From Yunchengibacter salinarum (GTDB lineage: Bacteria > Pseudomonadota > Alphaproteobacteria > Sphingomonadales > Kordiimonadaceae), in the NCBI RefSeq assembly GCF_037658235.1, contig NZ_JBBJLN010000010.1, positions 81,422-145,421 on the forward strand: a stretch of DNA of 64,000 bases. The letters are read 5' to 3'. Under the pieces are notes generated by a model. That model was not told the origin of the DNA. It saw only the letters and a list, made by a program, of their open reading frames with translations, and searched no databases. Shown piece by piece: positions 1 through 7,717 of this stretch (position 1 is its first letter; each line of letters opens with the position of its first letter). The position numbers and the translations under genes were made by a program.

Positions 1-98
1 AAGGTGTCAACGGGGCGGAAGTGCGGCTTGTCTGGGACCCGCCCTGGGATATGAACAGAATGAGCGACGAAGCACGGCTGGAACTGGGCCTGCTCTGA
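1..98 (+). CDS. SufT-like (DUF59/MIP18 family) Fe-S assembly protein, C-terminal end only
   Basis: Only the last 31 residues are visible, in the frame starting at base 3 and ending with TGA at 96-98. The tail reads VWDPPWDMNRMSDEAR followed by LELGLL, which matches the conserved C-terminus of MIP18/DUF59 proteins such as SufT, where a DPPW motif and an S-ARLxLG segment close the fold. These proteins help mature Fe-S clusters in the cytoplasm. The next gene is a SufA-like carrier 87 bases downstream, so this is probably the end of a suf operon. The rest of the gene lies outside the window. Confidence 0.75.
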   Translation, partial: GVNGAEVRLVWDPPWDMNRMSDEARLELGLL

Positions 99-185
99 GA
101 CGGACATTGCGCCGGGGCGCCGAACCGGGGCGCCATACCGGAGCACGCATCGAACCGACCCGGCCAACAGGAAAGGAGGTCCACC

Positions 186-512
186 ATGACCCCGATCAAC
201 ATTACCGACAAGGCCGCCGAGCATATCCGGGGGCTGTTGGCCAATAATGAAAAGGCCGTGGGCATCCGCCTCGGCACCAAGAAATATGGCTGCAACGGCC
301 TCGGCTATGACATCAGCTATGTGGAAGAGCCGGACCCGGCGGACGAACTGGTGGAAGACAAGGGCGTAAAGGTCTATGTGGACCGCAAATCCCTGCTTTT
401 CATCCTCGGCACCGAGATGGACTGGGAAGACGGCACCTTCACCACCGGCTTCACCTTCCGCAATCCCAATGAACAGGGCCGTTGCGGCTGCGGGGAAAGC
501 TTCACGGTCTGA
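186..512 (+). CDS. sufA: SufA/IscA-type iron-sulfur cluster carrier protein
   Basis: A 108-residue A-type carrier that receives and passes on Fe-S clusters in the cytoplasm. The three conserved cysteines are present: C36 in YGCNG and C100/C102 in the C-terminal CGCGESF motif. The length is typical of the family. A strong ribosome site (AAGGAGGT, about 173-180) fixes the start. It follows the SufT-like gene on the same strand, so a suf operon is likely. Downstream, GGCGCC-TTCT-GGCGCC at 535-550 can form a small hairpin, but there is no T-run, so termination is unproven. sufA versus iscA naming rests on the SufT neighbour. Confidence 0.9.
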   Translation: MTPINITDKAAEHIRGLLANNEKAVGIRLGTKKYGCNGLGYDISYVEEPDPADELVEDKGVKVYVDRKSLLFILGTEMDWEDGTFTTGFTFRNPNEQGRCGCGESFTV

Positions 513-668
513 CCCGGCCCACTGGCGGCCCACCGGCGCCTTCTGGCGCCCCTTCACTGGCTTCGCCCGCGCGTTTCGGCCCGTCGGCGTCTTTGATCTG
601 AATCAGAGCGCCCCGCCCTCGGCGCTGCCACGCTCCCTTATGTTTCGCGTATATGAGGGAGCCTGACC

Positions 669-2732
669 ATGCGCACAATCGAAACGGGGCACCAGTGCCC
701 GGATACAGCCACGCCCCAACGGGTGCGCGCCTCGGCACTGATGGCCCTCAGGCGACATTCGCCCGCCCGCCCCCGGAAGATCATCGCGCCGGAACGCACC
801 CAGCGCCGACGGCTGGACCGGCTGGGGCTGACCGGAACGCTCAGTCATCCCGGCCCGCTGGATGGCCACATGCGGCTTCTTCCCCTCGCAGCCCTGCTGC
901 CGGGCGACACATCCGACCCGGTCCCCCCCGACCCCCTCGCACAGGGCCTGCGGGATGCACGCGCCATGGCGGAGCAGGGCGGCGCCCGTCTTTTGCTGCC
1001 AAGCCACCTGATCGCACGCGGCCTGCTGCCGCCGGACCCGGCGACATTGCAGGGCTCAGGTGCGGACCTGTTCATCGATCCCGCAAGGCTTCCCGCCCTG
1101 CTGGCCGCCAAGCCCGATGACGACCCCGCCCCCGTGCTGGTGTTCGATGGCGGCTATGACGACCGCGCCGCGCTTTACGATGCGCACTTGCTGTCGGCGC
1201 TGCCCGATCATGTGGCCTTGCACACCGCCTTCACCGCACTGGGCGCCTGTCTCGGACCCGTGCTCGATGCCACGCCCCACACAGCCAGCGCCCTGCTGAT
1301 CAGCGCCGGGCTGTATCGGTGCCTGGACAGGGTGACGCTGGACCAGTTGATGATCACCCATGGCCTGACGCTGCTGGTGGCACCCGATGATGACGCCCGG
1401 CTGACGGAGGGGCTGATCGCCTTTTGCCGCGACGGAACACCCATGCCCGACCATACTCAAAGCCCGGTAAAGCATGGCGCGCTGGTGCCGCGCGGGCGGC
1501 TGGACGCGGTGCTTGGCTATCTTCCGGGGGCGGCGCTGGACCTGCCGGAATCGGAATGGGACCGGCAGGCACGGACACGCTTTGCCATTGACGACCTGAC
1601 CGGAAAGGAAACCGGGGCGCAGACCGGAGAACAGCGCGGGGCGGGTCCGGCGTCGCCCCCGCCCGCCACAAGCGGGCCGCCCTGTACGCCCGTCAATGGC
1701 TGTCATTTAACCTGCGACCGCCCCCCACCCGCCAGAACCACGCCGATCATGGCCCGCACCCGAACCGTGACTGTGCCGCGCGCCTGGCTCACCGATGGAC
1801 ACCCGGACCTGATGGCCGAAATCACACAGGCGGCCAACGATATCGCCGTCAGAGGCGGGCGACCGGGCGGGCTGACCGCCACACTGATTGCGCCGGATAC
1901 GGGCGGCAAGGGGGACGGCTCCGCCCCGTCGCTGCTGGCGCTGCTGAAAGCCCGGCTCACCGCCTATCTGGACGGTCAGGGCCTGCCCCTCATGGCACTG
2001 GAGGAACGCACTGCCCCGACCCTTGCCCCGACGGATACCGCCAGCCTGACCTTCACCCTGTGCGGGCAGGCCGGTCGGCCACCGGGCGGACGAACGGACC
2101 AGAGCGAGCCGCGCGCCCTTGTTCTGGTGGGGTCACTGGGCGGCCTGGGGGCACGCAGTCTGATGGATCAGGCGGTGGACGAAAGCGCCCCCCGGCCCCA
2201 CAGCCTGGTTCATCAAAGCCTTGCTCCCTTCATATCCGGCCTTGGCGATCTCACCCCGAAGGTGCTGTTGGGCCACTGTCAGGGCGGTCTGCGCGCCGGG
2301 CTCCGGCGACTGCTTCAGGCGGGGCTGGAAACCGGCGGCCTGACAGTGCGGGAAACAGCTCTGCCGGTGGCGGATACCACCCGCGCGCTCATTGCCCGAC
2401 TGAATCTGGACATTCTGGAACTGGACAGCCTGTCCTGCATGATACTGGCGGTGCCGGAGCCGCTGGCGGATACGGTCTGCGATCGCCTTGCGAACATCGA
2501 CCATGCTGAAGGGGCCCGCCCGCTTGTGATCAGCCGGATCGGCAGCGCCGCGCCAGCCCCCGACCCCACCGCCATTCCGGCGGACAGCCTGCCCCTGTAT
2601 CTGATGGCCCGAACAGGCGGCTGGCGGCATGAGAACCTTGCCAGAACCACCCCTCTGACCGCCGCCGCCCACTGCCCCCGCCGCAGCGGGCAGGCCCATC
2701 GCCCGGTCAGCGGGTCAGTGTCAGCAGGCTGA
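669..2732 (+). CDS. Uncharacterised large protein, C-terminal half resembling diverged PurL/PurM (AIR synthase-like) fold
   Basis: This is a 687-residue frame, with GAGGGA about 8 bases before the ATG. I do not recognise the N-terminal half (about 1-340). From about residue 365 onward the layout resembles one synthetase lobe of FGAM synthase (PurL). It has a VTVPRAWL segment, a helix, AYLDGQGLPLMALEE, then ALVLVGSLGGLGARSLMDQ (compare the LGG-LGGS-LxQ stretch of PurL) and KVLLGHCQGGLRAGLRRLL (compare the HDxSDGGL motif). It ends with a V-VPE-LAD segment and a closing VISRIG strand. The acidic ligands of the true HDRSDGGL motif are missing, so catalysis is doubtful. The 3' end overlaps the convergent glycosyltransferase gene by 26 bases. 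The similarity is my reading by eye and is not confirmed by a search. Confidence 0.6.
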   Translation: MRTIETGHQCPDTATPQRVRASALMALRRHSPARPRKIIAPERTQRRRLDRLGLTGTLSHPGPLDGHMRLLPLAALLPGDTSDPVPPDPLAQGLRDARAMAEQGGARLLLPSHLIARGLLPPDPATLQGSGADLFIDPARLPALLAAKPDDDPAPVLVFDGGYDDRAALYDAHLLSALPDHVALHTAFTALGACLGPVLDATPHTASALLISAGLYRCLDRVTLDQLMITHGLTLLVAPDDDARLTEGLIAFCRDGTPMPDHTQSPVKHGALVPRGRLDAVLGYLPGAALDLPESEWDRQARTRFAIDDLTGKETGAQTGEQRGAGPASPPPATSGPPCTPVNGCHLTCDRPPPARTTPIMARTRTVTVPRAWLTDGHPDLMAEITQAANDIAVRGGRPGGLTATLIAPDTGGKGDGSAPSLLALLKARLTAYLDGQGLPLMALEERTAPTLAPTDTASLTFTLCGQAGRPPGGRTDQSEPRALVLVGSLGGLGARSLMDQAVDESAPRPHSLVHQSLAPFISGLGDLTPKVLLGHCQGGLRAGLRRLLQAGLETGGLTVRETALPVADTTRALIARLNLDILELDSLSCMILAVPEPLADTVCDRLANIDHAEGARPLVISRIGSAAPAPDPTAIPADSLPLYLMARTGGWRHENLARTTPLTAAAHCPRRSGQAHRPVSGSVSAG

Positions 2733-5199
2733 ACGGGCGGCCCCAGTCACTGAAGGCGGGCGGATGGTAGGGATCGCCGTCATGGTCCGGCCACCGGGCG
2801 GCCAGGCGCGCCGCCTCGGCCTCATAACGTGCCTTCCTGTCCGCCAAAAGGCGGTCAAAGCCCCGGCTGCGGCCCTCGTCGTGGCGAAAGGTCAGCGCCG
2901 GATCATACAGGCAGGCCCAGCCCGCCCGGCGCAGCTTGAAACAGAAATCCACATCGGAAAAAGCAATGGCCAGCCCTTCGTCAAAGCCGTCCACCACGTT
3001 GAAGCGCGTCCGGGTGCAGGCCAGAAAGGCACCGGTCAGCGCGCTCACCTGGTGGGCCAGGCGGGTCCGGTTCAGATAGCCGCCGTCTTCCGGGCGCTCC
3101 CCCATGCCTTCATGGGAAGGCCGGTCCAGCGTGCGCAAGACCATGCCCGCATGTTGCAGCCGCCCATCGGCAAACAACAGGCGCGCGCCCACGGCGCCGA
3201 TTTCCGGCCTGGCCAGTTGGCCGCGCAATCGGTCATCGAAACCGTCGCAAAGCGCCAGCGTGTCATTATTCAGGAAAAGCAGCAGATCGCCGCGCGCCTC
3301 TGCGGCCCCCAGATTATTGCCGCGCGACCAGTTGAAGGCCCCCGGCGCGGCCACCACGCGCTGGCGCGGCCCGCCGGGGGCACCGCCATCATGAAATCGG
3401 GTCAGCCAGGCGCGGCAGTCCGGGTCAGCGCTGTCATTGTCCACGATCAGGATTTCAGCCATATCGGGCCGGGCCAGGCGGGCGATCACACTGTCCACCA
3501 ATGGGGCCAGCAGGTCCAGCCGGTCGCGGGTGGGAATGATGATGCTCAGCATCGAAGCCGGTTCGGGTACCGGCCAGCGCCAGTGCAGCGCGCCCGGCAC
3601 CGACAGGGCAAAGCCATCCTCGTGCGGGCGCGCCACCGGGCCCGTACCGCCTGCCAGCGCCATCAGGGCGGTCACGCGGCGGCAAAAGTCCGCGTCCGTC
3701 CCGACCGGCGCGGGATCGTCCGGTTCGGTCCACAGCACCTCCGGCACATGATGGAAGGCGGCGTCGCCATCCGTCGCCAGCACCGCCAGTTGCAAGGCCC
3801 ACAGGGCGCCCGCATCGCCGCGCGCGGCATTACGGGCCAGGTCCGGCCAGCGCCGCACCACATGGCCCCGCACCAGCACGGCCCGGCCATACAGGGGCGC
3901 GGCCATCAGCCAGTCCGGGTCCGGCGCACCATACAGGCAGGGCCCATACGGTGTGCCGGACGGGCTTTCATGATCCCGGTCCAGCGTGATCACGGACGCG
4001 CCCGGCGCGACAGCCCCCAGGCGGGCCGGAAGCTGCGGCCACAGCCGATCCGCGGGCCCGGCGAAATGCACCAGCGCCGAGTCGTCGGGCAAGGGGCCAT
4101 CCGGCGCGTATGCCACCGGCTGAACCGGCGCGGCATCGGCCATGGCCGGGCGCCCGGCATCGCGGTTCTGGGTTTCGCGGTTCTGGGTTTCGCGGTTCTG
4201 GGTTTCGGGGTTCTGGGTTTCGCGGTAGAGGGCATAGCTGTCCAGCCCGAAGGCCCCCAGCCGCGACAAGGCGGGCAGCGCCCCGGCCAGTTGCCGCAGC
4301 GAATCCGCCAGCGCCGGATCATCCTTGGGAAGGCTGTGCACCCGCTCCACCAGCTTGACCAGGCTGTGAAAGGCGCGCGGCTCGCCTGGTGTCATGTCCT
4401 GCCGGGGCAGAATGAGCTGGCCGGTGTCCGCCTCACTGATCCGCAGGGCCACGCGGCCACCGCCCATCAGGCTGTCGGGCAGTGCCAGCCGGGTTTCAAA
4501 CCCGCCCCCCTTCAGGCCGGGCCAGACTTCCGCCAGGTCGGGCCGGGGGCCGGTATTGTCCATGCTCGCCACCAGATGCGGCCCGGCATGAACCAGCAGC
4601 GATACCGTCCGCGACGGGTCCGCCCGGTCCACCACCCAACCGGCCAGCACACCGCCGTCCAGCCGCTCCAGCCCCGCCGCCAGATCACGCGGCGGGCGGC
4701 GGGTCAGCCGGTCCAGCGTGCGGCGCAGGGTCGCCAGCCGGTCCTCTCCGTACAGGGCGGCAAAGGCGGCAATGAACGGGTCGGTTTCCGCCAGCGCCGC
4801 CAGCCCGGCCACCCGGTCCAGCGGCACGGCGGGGGCGGGCCGCTTCAACAGGTGGGTAAAGGCGGCCCGCACCGCCTCGCGCCGGGCACCAAGGGCGACC
4901 GCATCGCCAAGGGCGGCGGCGTCCACCGGGTCCGGCGCCTCCCCCGCCGCCAACCGGTCCAGCGCCGCCTGAAACGCGGGCAGGGCCATCAGGCGCTTGA
5001 ACACCACCCGCAGGGACGGCGCCCGCCGCCGCCCCTGACCGCGGGTCAGGCAGCGTTCCCGCTCAAGCTGTGTGGGGGCACGCCCCAATATCAGCGTGCC
5101 AAGCGCGGTCAGATGATCGGCGGGGCGGGGCTGAAACAGTCGCCCACGGCCCAACGCCGGGAGAAGACGGGAAAAGGTGCGCCCCTCAGGCATATCCAT
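2707..5199 (-). CDS. Large family-2 glycosyltransferase
   Basis: About 830 residues. The C-terminal third (roughly 548-800) is a GT2 domain. It opens with MLSIIIPTRDR, has the nucleotide-sugar site LLLFLNNDT, and continues with the SDVDFCFKLRRAGW block seen in O-antigen-type transferases. The N-terminal 520 residues carry no motif I recognise, apart from a stretch of ETQNR repeats near 327-347. It probably transfers sugars to a surface polysaccharide or glycoprotein; donor and acceptor are unknown. The preceding sulfotransferase gene overlaps its start by 8-14 bases, so the two are probably co-translated and may act on one glycan. In-frame ATGs at 5199 and 5193 are both possible starts; an open frame extends upstream to 5286. 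Confidence 0.8.
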   Translation of the reverse strand: MDMPEGRTFSRLLPALGRGRLFQPRPADHLTALGTLILGRAPTQLERERCLTRGQGRRRAPSLRVVFKRLMALPAFQAALDRLAAGEAPDPVDAAALGDAVALGARREAVRAAFTHLLKRPAPAVPLDRVAGLAALAETDPFIAAFAALYGEDRLATLRRTLDRLTRRPPRDLAAGLERLDGGVLAGWVVDRADPSRTVSLLVHAGPHLVASMDNTGPRPDLAEVWPGLKGGGFETRLALPDSLMGGGRVALRISEADTGQLILPRQDMTPGEPRAFHSLVKLVERVHSLPKDDPALADSLRQLAGALPALSRLGAFGLDSYALYRETQNPETQNRETQNRETQNRDAGRPAMADAAPVQPVAYAPDGPLPDDSALVHFAGPADRLWPQLPARLGAVAPGASVITLDRDHESPSGTPYGPCLYGAPDPDWLMAAPLYGRAVLVRGHVVRRWPDLARNAARGDAGALWALQLAVLATDGDAAFHHVPEVLWTEPDDPAPVGTDADFCRRVTALMALAGGTGPVARPHEDGFALSVPGALHWRWPVPEPASMLSIIIPTRDRLDLLAPLVDSVIARLARPDMAEILIVDNDSADPDCRAWLTRFHDGGAPGGPRQRVVAAPGAFNWSRGNNLGAAEARGDLLLFLNNDTLALCDGFDDRLRGQLARPEIGAVGARLLFADGRLQHAGMVLRTLDRPSHEGMGERPEDGGYLNRTRLAHQVSALTGAFLACTRTRFNVVDGFDEGLAIAFSDVDFCFKLRRAGWACLYDPALTFRHDEGRSRGFDRLLADRKARYEAEAARLAARWPDHDGDPYHPPAFSDWGRPFSLLTLTR
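4161..4220 (-). repeat. Four tandem 15-bp units inside the glycosyltransferase gene
   Basis: Four consecutive copies of a 15-base unit (plus strand CGCGGTTCTGGGTTT) at 4161, 4176, 4191 and 4206. The first three are identical and the fourth has one change. They encode a pentapeptide repeat of the ETQNR type in a probable linker region. Because the period is a multiple of three, copy-number change would not break the frame. Confidence 0.95.
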
Positions 5200-5953
5200 A
5201 CCGGAAGAGCAAGCCCGCATAGCGATCATGCAGGGCCTGCGCCGTTTCAGCATCAAGCGCCTGCTGCCATTGCCGGGGGCGGCCATTGCTCACATGCTCC
5301 CCCCGCACCACAGCTTCGCCGAACAGGGAATGGCGGCGGACAATCTCATCAAAGACAGGCCGTGCCTTTTCCGGCAATTCCAGAAAGCGGAAAGCCTCGC
5401 GGAACCGGGTCAGCTTCCGATCCTCCACCATGTCTTCATAGCGCAGGGTCATCACCCGATCGCTTTCGGGAAAAGCGGCCATATCCTGCGCCGTGGACCC
5501 GGCGGCATGATCCGCCTCGAACAGAACCTGCCCTGAAAAGGTTTCAAAGGATTCCAGCTTTTGCCGATAGGTCTGTCCGTCAAAGTCGGATTGGGGTGCG
5601 TGCAACCATTGTTCATCGGATTTCAGGTGATAGCGCGCGCCTGAAATAACGATATCGCGCGGATCCCGCACCATGTGCAGCCCCCTGAACTGGTTGGAAA
5701 AAACTTCCGAGCGGTTCAGCGCGGCGGCCACGATCCGGCTATGGTCATCAAACAGACACACCGGGCCAACGCCTTCCCGCGCCAGATAATCGCACAGTGG
5801 CACCAGGCTATCCTCTGGAAGGCCAGCCTGACGAGCATAGCGGGTCAGGTCGAAGAAAAAGATTTTCCGCTGGCGGCAGAAATTGGCAAAAACGGTACGC
5901 AGCCACTGTGTTCCGGCCTTGTGGTGGGTGCTGATGAAGATTTTGCCTTTCAC
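5186..5953 (-). CDS. Sulfotransferase family protein
   Basis: About 255 residues from a GTG at 5953. It is a PAPS-dependent sulfotransferase, moving sulfate from PAPS to an acceptor such as a glycan or lipid. The 5'-phosphosulfate loop is near the N-terminus (ISTHHKAGTQWL, residues about 7-18). The 3'-phosphate site is VRDPRDIVISGARYH near residue 95-108. A frame with ATG at 6100 would add 49 residues that look like noncoding translation, so the GTG directly before KGKIFIS is preferred; its ribosome site is weak. It overlaps the glycosyltransferase gene, which suggests sulfation of the glycan that enzyme builds. The acceptor cannot be told from sequence. Confidence 0.8.
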   Translation of the reverse strand: MKGKIFISTHHKAGTQWLRTVFANFCRQRKIFFFDLTRYARQAGLPEDSLVPLCDYLAREGVGPVCLFDDHSRIVAAALNRSEVFSNQFRGLHMVRDPRDIVISGARYHLKSDEQWLHAPQSDFDGQTYRQKLESFETFSGQVLFEADHAAGSTAQDMAAFPESDRVMTLRYEDMVEDRKLTRFREAFRFLELPEKARPVFDEIVRRHSLFGEAVVRGEHVSNGRPRQWQQALDAETAQALHDRYAGLLFRYGYA

Positions 5954-6182
5954 GCGCGTGCCCCGGTCCCTGCGGTCTCGATACGGAATAGTATGGCACA
6001 CCGGAAAGGCGCGCGCATAGCCCGCCCCGGTAATGGCCCAGACATCCCGGTTTGACAAGCCCCAAGCCACGCGGCGCCGCATCGGAGCCGCCCAAAGCAA
6101 TGCGGCGCCCGAAGGCCATTACCCAACGCCAACAGCGCCGGCAGATGGATGGCGCACAATCAAAATATAAATGAAATGAAAA

Positions 6183-6258
6183 TGGTGCCGCCTGCGTGAC
6201 TCGAACACGCGACCCCCGCATTACGAATGCGATGCTCTACCGACTGAGCTAAGGCGGC
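6183..6258 (-). tRNA. tRNA-Thr (anticodon CGU)
   Basis: Reading the minus strand from 6258, the acceptor stem is GCCGCCT pairing with AGGCGGC. The D-arm is TAGCTCAGTCGGTAGAGCA. The anticodon stem TCGCA/TGCGG encloses the loop TTCGTAA (anticodon CGT), and the T-loop is TTCGAGT. Discriminator A and CCA are encoded (6186-6183). It is 76 bases long and reads codon ACG. It lies 85 bases downstream of the hemY stop on the same strand. Confidence 0.97.
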
Positions 6259-6343
6259 CCTGAGAAGTGCGGGCGTTGTATAACGGATGACGAAGGCCGG
6301 AACAAGCCCGTTTTTATCCCAGATGACGAACGGAAAACAGCAA

Positions 6344-7717
6344 TCAGACGGCGGGCCGCCCGCCCGGCCCATGTGGCGGCGCGCTATCCTGTAACAGGGC
6401 GATGGTGCGCTCGGCATCGAAGCGGGGGCTGCGGCGCACGTCCGCGCCGGTCAGCCAGTCCAGGCTGTCAAAGGCGCCGCACTGCCCGCACAGCGGCGTC
6501 CAGCGCAGGTGCCGGTGACCACAATCGCCGCAGGTCCAGCGCCCGCCCTCTTCCGATGTGGCGAGCGCCGCCTCGATGGCATCGGTTTCTTCCCCCAGGG
6601 CATGGGCCAGCGCCAGCCGCAACTGCCAGGCCCGACGGCTCGGCGCCTCGCGGGTCAGCCGGTCCAGAAGCGGGCGGGCAGCGGCCATGTCGCCCGCCTG
6701 CATGGCCGCATCGGCGCGGGCCAGCAGGCTTTCCATATGGTCCGGCCGCGCGCGGACGAGATTTTCCACCCGTTCCCGCCAGTCATGGGCGGATTCGGTG
6801 GGGTCCAGTTCCTTGTACAGGCGCAGCAGGGTGGGGTGGGGAAAGGCTTTCCACGCCTGTTCCAACCGGCGCTCGGCGCGCCTTGTGCGGCCCGCTTCCA
6901 GATCCAGCCGGGCCAGCCGGGCCACGGCGGGGGGAAAATCGGGGCGATCCTTCAGGGCCGCCATGAAGCCCCGGCGGGCCGCATCCTGATCCCCCCTGGC
7001 ATGAACGGCGGACGCTTCCGCAAAGGCCAGCGCGGCCCGGTGGCGGCGCACGGTTTCCTTGTCCAGCAAGCCTTCCATCGCCACTTTTTTCAGCGCGTCC
7101 CGCGCCGCCTGCCAATGGCCGCTGGCCACTTCCAGCGCAAACAGCGTCTTGAGCACCCAGGGGCTTCGGCGGTGCTCGGAAAAGGCATCCCGCGCCAGGT
7201 CCAGGGCCTCGGCCTCCCGCCCCTGTCGGCGGGCTTCCCCCACCAGACCGCGCAGACCGATCAGGCGGCCTTCGCTGCCCCGCTCCAGCGCCCGGTAGCG
7301 TTCCGCCGCCGCCGCCCGGTCCCCGGCGCGGCTGGCCGCTTCGGCGGCGATCAGGTGCACCATGGGCTGTTCCGGCAGCAGGGTTTCCGCCTGTTCCACC
7401 AGCCGCCGGGCCAGCCGGTGATCATCCGCCGACAGGGCCACCAGCGCCTTGTTCATCAGGTGAAATCCCTTGCGCTGGCGGGCGATGACGCTGCCCTCAC
7501 CGAAAAAGGGCATATCGCGCCTGAGCTTCATCCACAGCCATACGGCCCCGCCGGTACCAAGCGCCGCCGCCGCGATAAGCGCCGCCAGCGCGGCAAGGCT
7601 GGTGCTGACCAGTGCCCCGTCCAGCGCCAGCGTGACCCGGCCCGGATGCCCGGCCAGCCAGGCCGCCAAAGCGGACACCACCAGAAACAGGGCAAAAAGC
7701 AGCAACACACGGATCAC
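6344..7717 (-). CDS. hemY: HemY-family membrane-anchored TPR protein
   Basis: This 457-residue inner-membrane protein belongs to the proteobacterial HemY family, encoded with haem genes and thought to organise or regulate tetrapyrrole synthesis. It is not the protoporphyrinogen oxidase also called HemY. Two membrane helices occupy about 1-22 and 38-63. A long helical TPR-like region follows to about 390. The C-terminus carries a zinc-ribbon-like pair CGDC and CGQC at about 394-412. Its ATG overlaps the stop of the Mic60-like gene (ATGA), so the two are translationally coupled. It is the last protein gene of the hemC-hemD-mitofilin-hemY set. Confidence 0.9.
   Translation of the reverse strand: MIRVLLLFALFLVVSALAAWLAGHPGRVTLALDGALVSTSLAALAALIAAAALGTGGAVWLWMKLRRDMPFFGEGSVIARQRKGFHLMNKALVALSADDHRLARRLVEQAETLLPEQPMVHLIAAEAASRAGDRAAAAERYRALERGSEGRLIGLRGLVGEARRQGREAEALDLARDAFSEHRRSPWVLKTLFALEVASGHWQAARDALKKVAMEGLLDKETVRRHRAALAFAEASAVHARGDQDAARRGFMAALKDRPDFPPAVARLARLDLEAGRTRRAERRLEQAWKAFPHPTLLRLYKELDPTESAHDWRERVENLVRARPDHMESLLARADAAMQAGDMAAARPLLDRLTREAPSRRAWQLRLALAHALGEETDAIEAALATSEEGGRWTCGDCGHRHLRWTPLCGQCGAFDSLDWLTGADVRRSPRFDAERTIALLQDSAPPHGPGGRPAV

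Noticed and set aside
4161..4220. Possible CRISPR array
   Set aside because: Units are 15 bases with no spacers, and they lie in frame inside a gene.
2764..5649. A very long plus-strand open frame opposite the glycosyltransferase and sulfotransferase genes
   Set aside because: It has no ribosome site, low-complexity Gln/Arg/Gly/Pro composition and no motifs. It is the expected antisense frame of GC-rich coding DNA.
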